A stretch of 9,593 bases of DNA from Phycisphaerales bacterium UBA7812 (lineage in GTDB: Bacteria > Planctomycetota > Phycisphaerae > Phycisphaerales > UBA1924): NCBI GenBank assembly GCA_002480345.1, contig DLBY01000113.1, forward strand, positions 1-9,593. Reading direction: 5' to 3'. Of the stretch, positions 6,297 to 9,593 are shown in pieces; position 1 is the first letter of the stretch, and every line of letters begins with the position of its first letter. The translations under genes and the position numbers were made by a program. The notes under the pieces were generated by a model, which did no database searches, was not told where the DNA came from, and saw only the letters and a list, made by a program, of their open reading frames with translations.

Positions 6297-7077
6297 CCGC
6301 TCGGCCCCGGCAGCAGGCCGCTGAGACGACAGCGAAGGCACCGGTGAGCAAGGACTGCACGAGGATCGCGGCCCAGTGCGCTCGTGAGACAGAAGCCGGA
6401 GCGCCGCTCCACGGGCGGTCGCGGAGCACTTCCCATACGGCTGTCAGCGGGGACCACATCCAGGCGGTGCTCGGGCGTTCGTTCGGAGCACCGAGTTCGA
6501 GGACACCCGATGCGAGCAGAGCCAGCGGGAGTCCCCCGGAGACCAGCACGCACACACCCGCGAGAGCCGCGCGTCCTTTCCAGTCACCTTCGGCGAAGCG
6601 ATGCCACCAGAGCAGAGCGGAGCCTGCGCCAATCATCCAGAGCACGAGCAGGACGGAGGCGGCGCTGACGACACCGATGGGCCAACCGGTCAGCAGGACT
6701 TGCGGCCAGAGCAGGACGAAGGCCGGAACCACGAGCACGGCGGCGTCCCGGAGCACATCGAGAATCGGAGCGCGATGCTGCGGCTCTTGGGAGGCACGCC
6801 AGACGGGCCAGAGGACGACGACGCCGAACATCACGAGGACCATCATCGTGCGCGCGGCGGGTCGGTAGACCGATCCGCTGAGCTGCCCCGCCCAGACCAT
6901 CGGGAGAAGTGAAACGACGGTCGCGAGCATGAGATAGACCGTCCAGAGCAGCGCGAGCCCCCTCGGCTCCCGGCGCCGGTGGGCCCAATCACGATGCCCG
7001 GTCGGTGCGCGGCCGAACAGATCGAGATCGGGCTGAGGTGCTTCAGGATCGGGCCTGTGATGCTCGCGCGAGGACAT
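6289..7077 (-). CDS. Polytopic membrane protein of unknown function
   Basis: Codes for 262 residues. The ATG at 7077 shares a base with the ftsQ stop (TGATG), so translation is probably coupled; a TTG one codon upstream is less likely. A hydrophilic N-terminal tail of about 40 residues, rich in Pro, Arg and His, is followed by about six hydrophobic segments, among them GLALLWTVYLMLATVVSLLP, TMMVLVMFGVVVLWPVW, AAVLVVPAFVLLWPQVLL and a long one rich in Leu, Val and Trp. A short polar stretch (APNERPSTAWMWSPLTAVW) precedes the last helix. There is no ATP-binding, protease or glycosyltransferase motif. Some features recall permease subunits of ABC-2-type transporters, but too weakly to name it. 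Its place as last gene of a murB-ddl-ftsQ operon hints at an envelope or division role; that is inference from context only. Confidence 0.8.
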   Translation of the reverse strand: MSSREHHRPDPEAPQPDLDLFGRAPTGHRDWAHRRREPRGLALLWTVYLMLATVVSLLPMVWAGQLSGSVYRPAARTMMVLVMFGVVVLWPVWRASQEPQHRAPILDVLRDAAVLVVPAFVLLWPQVLLTGWPIGVVSAASVLLVLWMIGAGSALLWWHRFAEGDWKGRAALAGVCVLVSGGLPLALLASGVLELGAPNERPSTAWMWSPLTAVWEVLRDRPWSGAPASVSRAHWAAILVQSLLTGAFAVVSAACCRGRAVG

Positions 7078-7994
7078 CAATCGCCGCCGCGTTGGTTGGG
7101 GAGCCCGGAGCGATCGATCTCGACCCGGGCGCGGTGGATCTCGACACGGGGCTGGCCGGCGTCGATCGAACCGGTCCGATCGATGAGCGCGCGAAGGCGG
7201 TCGATCTTCTCTTCAACGCTGGGCTCCCCGGGGACCCAGTCATCCACTGGGGATCCCCAGACCACGCGGTTGCCCGCTTTCGAGATGATCTCGATGGGGC
7301 CCCCGTTGAGGTAGCCCGCGACATCGACTCCGGTTATCGCGTCGGCGAGACCGACGCTCTGGAGCAACGCGATCAGGTCGAGGGCAACCGCGACGCCCGG
7401 ATCGCGCCAGGGCTCCTGGAATCGGTTCGGACCGGTGACAACGGGTCCCGTGAACACGCCCGTGATAACCGGACGGCCTGAACGACCGGCGAGGTATGCC
7501 GGGGGCATCGGATAGCCTTCGTTGGAGACGAGCCTGTCGTCCCCATCCCAGCGAACGACCGCCGCGGGGACTCTCCAGATACCGTCGACCTCGAGACGCC
7601 CAGCGCCGGATCGGCGGACGATCGGGTCTTCCGCGAACCAGCCCGTGTCTCCGAGATCCTCGGAGATGCGCCGGAGCGGCGCGGCGCTCAGCGGGGCGTC
7701 TTCTCGGATCGCGGTTTCTGCGACCCGCACAAGCTCCCGCTGGTCGGCAGCCGGCAGCCAGGTCTCGCCCGGTCGGCTCTCGAGGGTCGGCCAGACAAAG
7801 GTGATCTCGACGCCTGTCGGCGACTCGGAGACGAGGCGGAGCTGCGAATCCGCATGGGTGCGGAGTCGATCAACGCCGAAAGTCATCCCGATCGCGAGGG
7901 CGAGCAGGAAGAGAACGGAGACCGTTCGGAGCGACCATCGACCGATCTTCGCCCAGTCACGCTGCTTCTTCTTGTTTCTCTTTGTTTTCGCCAT
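7077..7994 (-). CDS. ftsQ: FtsQ/DivIB-like cell division protein
   Basis: Codes for 305 residues with FtsQ topology: a basic cytoplasmic tail (MAKTKRNKKKQRDW), one transmembrane helix (about 21-40), then a large outer domain. FtsQ is a bitopic scaffold that links early and late division proteins. The FtsQ-type core is visible as GRLEVDGIWRVPAAVVRW (132-149), then a segment near residues 155-163 equivalent to the usual 'vd..G' turn, and later ITGVDVAGYLNGGPIEI with GNRVVWG (241-247), like the family's C-terminal beta repeat. The polypeptide-transport-associated (POTRA) region before residue 130 is poorly conserved, as usual for FtsQ. Position after murB and ddl is the classic division and cell-wall order and strengthens the call. 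AGAGGG stands close before the ATG. It starts 17 bases after ddl and overlaps the next gene by one base. Confidence 0.82.
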   Translation of the reverse strand: MAKTKRNKKKQRDWAKIGRWSLRTVSVLFLLALAIGMTFGVDRLRTHADSQLRLVSESPTGVEITFVWPTLESRPGETWLPAADQRELVRVAETAIREDAPLSAAPLRRISEDLGDTGWFAEDPIVRRSGAGRLEVDGIWRVPAAVVRWDGDDRLVSNEGYPMPPAYLAGRSGRPVITGVFTGPVVTGPNRFQEPWRDPGVAVALDLIALLQSVGLADAITGVDVAGYLNGGPIEIISKAGNRVVWGSPVDDWVPGEPSVEEKIDRLRALIDRTGSIDAGQPRVEIHRARVEIDRSGLPNQRGGD

Positions 7995-8011
7995 GCGGCC
8001 CTCTGCTGACT

Positions 8012-8959
8012 CTACTCGTTATCCGAACCGACGGGCGTGCTCTCTGACTGCGCGATAGTGACGAGATGCGAGGCGAGACGCGGGAGATCGAGGCCCCTCG
8101 CGGCGGCGGCTTTCGGGAGCAGGCTGCTCGCGGTGAACCCCGGGAGTGTGTTGACCTCGAGCAGCCAGAACCGGCTATCGGTGTCGAGCAGGAAATCGAC
8201 GCGTCCGAGGTGGCGAACACCGATCGCGCGGGCGATTTTCGACGCCGCGTCACGCACCGCGTGCTCGACCCCCGACGGGAGTTCGGGTTCGACAATGTAC
8301 CGGGTATCGCCCCGCGTGTACTTCGCTTCGAAGTCGTAGACCCCGCTGCTGGAGACGATCTCGACCAACGGGAGATCGAGAAAACCCGAAGCGCCGTCTC
8401 CGACCAGGCCCGCTGTCAGCTCGCGGCCCCGGATCATGCGTTCCGCCATGTACAGGCGAGAAGGTGTGCGATCCGCCACAACCCGAGCGTGAGCGGCGGC
8501 CCACTCCGCCTCGTCCGTGCAGATCGATAGACCGACGGAGGATCCCTCGTGGACCGGTTTCACCACGAGCGGGAGCGGGAGCGAAGAAACCGCGTCGGCA
8601 GGATGCACGATGAATGCTTCAGGCGTCGGCACGCCGAGCCCCCCCGCGACCAGTTTGGTCGCGATTTTGTCCATCGCGAGACGGGCCGCGAGGGGACCCG
8701 ACCCGACGAACGGGCGATCTCCGTTCACCAGCATTGACTGGAGGGGACCGCCCTCGCCCCACACGCCGTGGAGAACCGGAAAGACGACCTCTCCGGGCAT
8801 CGAGGCGAGACCCTCCGCGTCGACGGTCGTGATTTCGCGGGCGTCCACCGGATGCCCGGCGTCGCGGAGCGCTTGCGCAACGGCTCGCCCGCTCGCGAGA
8901 CTGATGTCGCGCTCCGCGTCGGGTCCGCCCGCGAGCACGAGTACGCTCGGGAGAGTCAC
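8012..8959 (-). CDS. ddl: D-alanine--D-alanine ligase
   Basis: Codes for 315 residues, the normal size. Ddl joins two D-alanines with ATP in the cytoplasm for peptidoglycan stems. The GTG at 8959 overlaps the murB stop (GTGA) and has GGGAGG a few bases before it; it gives the expected N-terminus VLVLAGGPDAERDISL with Glu16 of the substrate site. ATP-grasp features run in order: DKIATK (98-102), VVKPVHEGSSVGLS (132-145), ERMIRGRELTAGL, EAKYTRGDTRY (211-221), GRVDFLLD and LLEVNTLPGFT, with metal ligands Asp255, Glu268 and Asn270. The Tyr in EAKY is the residue typical of D-Ala-D-Ala ligases as opposed to the D-lactate enzymes of vancomycin resistance. One oddity is HGVWGEGG (64-71), where most relatives have HGxxGEDG. 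It belongs to the murB-ddl-ftsQ operon. Confidence 0.95.
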   Translation of the reverse strand: MTLPSVLVLAGGPDAERDISLASGRAVAQALRDAGHPVDAREITTVDAEGLASMPGEVVFPVLHGVWGEGGPLQSMLVNGDRPFVGSGPLAARLAMDKIATKLVAGGLGVPTPEAFIVHPADAVSSLPLPLVVKPVHEGSSVGLSICTDEAEWAAAHARVVADRTPSRLYMAERMIRGRELTAGLVGDGASGFLDLPLVEIVSSSGVYDFEAKYTRGDTRYIVEPELPSGVEHAVRDAASKIARAIGVRHLGRVDFLLDTDSRFWLLEVNTLPGFTASSLLPKAAAARGLDLPRLASHLVTIAQSESTPVGSDNE

Positions 8960-9593
8960 GGCGCGTCCTCCCGGTCCCAGATCACGACCTCTCGCTCGAG
9001 GCGGACGCCGAAGGCATCGAACACGCGCTGCGCGGCGAGGTTCATCAGCGCTATCAGATCGGTCGCGGTCGAGCCGGGGGAGGTGATGAGGAAATTCGCG
9101 TGCTCGCGGCTCACCGCGGCGCCGCCGGATCTCATGCCTTTGCAGCCCGCGCGATCGAGCAGGAGCCCCGCGCTGACCCGTTCGCCTGTCCGCCCGATCC
9201 CTTCGATGGCCTCTCTCAGAACCGGGTTCTTGAAACAGCACCCGGCGGAATCAGCGTTGAGAGGCTGGGAAGCCTTCTTGTAAGCCATGCACTGCTTGAG
9301 CCGGTCGCGAACAGCACCGGGATCTTGCGGGGTGAGTTGGAACTCTGCGGAGACGATGACACCCCGGATCCCGCTGGTTCGGTACTCAAACGCGATCGAC
9401 GGTCGCTCGATCCGTTCGGATGTGCCATCCGGGCGCACGACCTCGACCGCGCGGATCGTCTCGGCGATGTTCCCGAATCGACCTCCCGCGTTCATCATCA
9501 CAGCGCCACCCACGGACGCCGGGATCCCGGCGAGAACCTCCAGACCCGCGAGTCCGGCGCGGGTGGTCTGGTTGATGAGCCGGAACAGGTCGG
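8956..9593 (-). CDS. murB: UDP-N-acetylenolpyruvoylglucosamine reductase MurB (5' end outside window)
   Basis: The visible 211 residues are the C-terminal two thirds; the frame runs open to the right edge, so the start lies outside. MurB is a cytoplasmic FAD enzyme that uses NADPH to reduce UDP-GlcNAc-enolpyruvate to UDP-MurNAc. GLAGLEVLAGIPASVGGAV followed by MMNAGG is the FAD-site signature. FEYRTSGIRG holds the active-site Tyr-Arg region. QPLNADSAGCCFKNP is the catalytic loop, GLLLDRAGCKGMRSGGAAVS and HANFLI are the following MurB motifs, and FGVRLEREVVIW is the closing strand. In the catalytic loop the serine proton donor is replaced by cysteine (codon 9240-9238), with another Cys next to it. 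The loop spacing looks like the shorter type II enzymes. Its stop overlaps the ddl GTG by four bases (GTGA), so the two are coupled. Confidence 0.95.
   Translation of the reverse strand, partial: DLFRLINQTTRAGLAGLEVLAGIPASVGGAVMMNAGGRFGNIAETIRAVEVVRPDGTSERIERPSIAFEYRTSGIRGVIVSAEFQLTPQDPGAVRDRLKQCMAYKKASQPLNADSAGCCFKNPVLREAIEGIGRTGERVSAGLLLDRAGCKGMRSGGAAVSREHANFLITSPGSTATDLIALMNLAAQRVFDAFGVRLEREVVIWDREDAP

Noticed and set aside
6213..6341. GreA extended upstream to 6341
   Set aside because: The extra residues overlap the membrane-protein gene and are not GreA-like; MEFITEEERAQL at 6212 is the normal start.
8012..9241. Ddl extended upstream to a start at 9241
   Set aside because: The extension reads through murB in another frame, is Arg-rich and unlike any Ddl N-terminus; the GTG at 8959 has a good binding site and the family N-terminus.

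Overview
The window is GC-rich and gene-dense. Nearly everything lies on the minus strand, and several starts are GTG. It looks like a chromosome segment of a high-GC bacterium with a peptidoglycan wall. My best guess is a member of the Planctomycetota, Phycisphaerae-like, from the general look of the proteins and the kinase-like membrane protein; no marker gene proves this.

Right part (9593 to 6289, minus strand): a short cell-wall and division operon. It runs murB (5' end outside the window), ddl, an ftsQ-like gene and an unrecognised polytopic membrane protein. murB and ddl overlap at GTGA, ddl and ftsQ are 17 bases apart, and ftsQ and the membrane gene overlap at TGATG, so the four are probably one transcript. 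MurB and Ddl make UDP-MurNAc and D-Ala-D-Ala for peptidoglycan precursors, and FtsQ would serve the division machinery.

Middle part (6288 to 4478): two housekeeping genes on the minus strand, greA (transcript cleavage factor) and panD (aspartate decarboxylase, pantothenate and CoA synthesis). The panD side ends at a strong intrinsic terminator 234 bases past its stop. On the plus strand lies a Fur-family metalloregulator. A perfect 6-1-6 palindrome overlaps its GTG start, and its promoter geometry suggests a leaderless, self-regulated mRNA.

Left part (4459 to 1, minus strand): a three-gene cluster that I cannot assign to a known system. It encodes a 658-residue protein of unknown function, a 178-residue lipoprotein, and a membrane-anchored protein whose N-terminal half has the outline of a Ser/Thr kinase but lacks every catalytic motif. 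A single transmembrane helix and at least 290 further residues follow; the gene runs off the window. The large first protein also carries two short stretches resembling kinase C-lobe motifs. This cluster is the best candidate for something undescribed: a possible envelope-spanning assembly or signalling complex built on dead kinase folds.

No tRNA, rRNA, CRISPR array, insertion sequence or prophage gene was seen.
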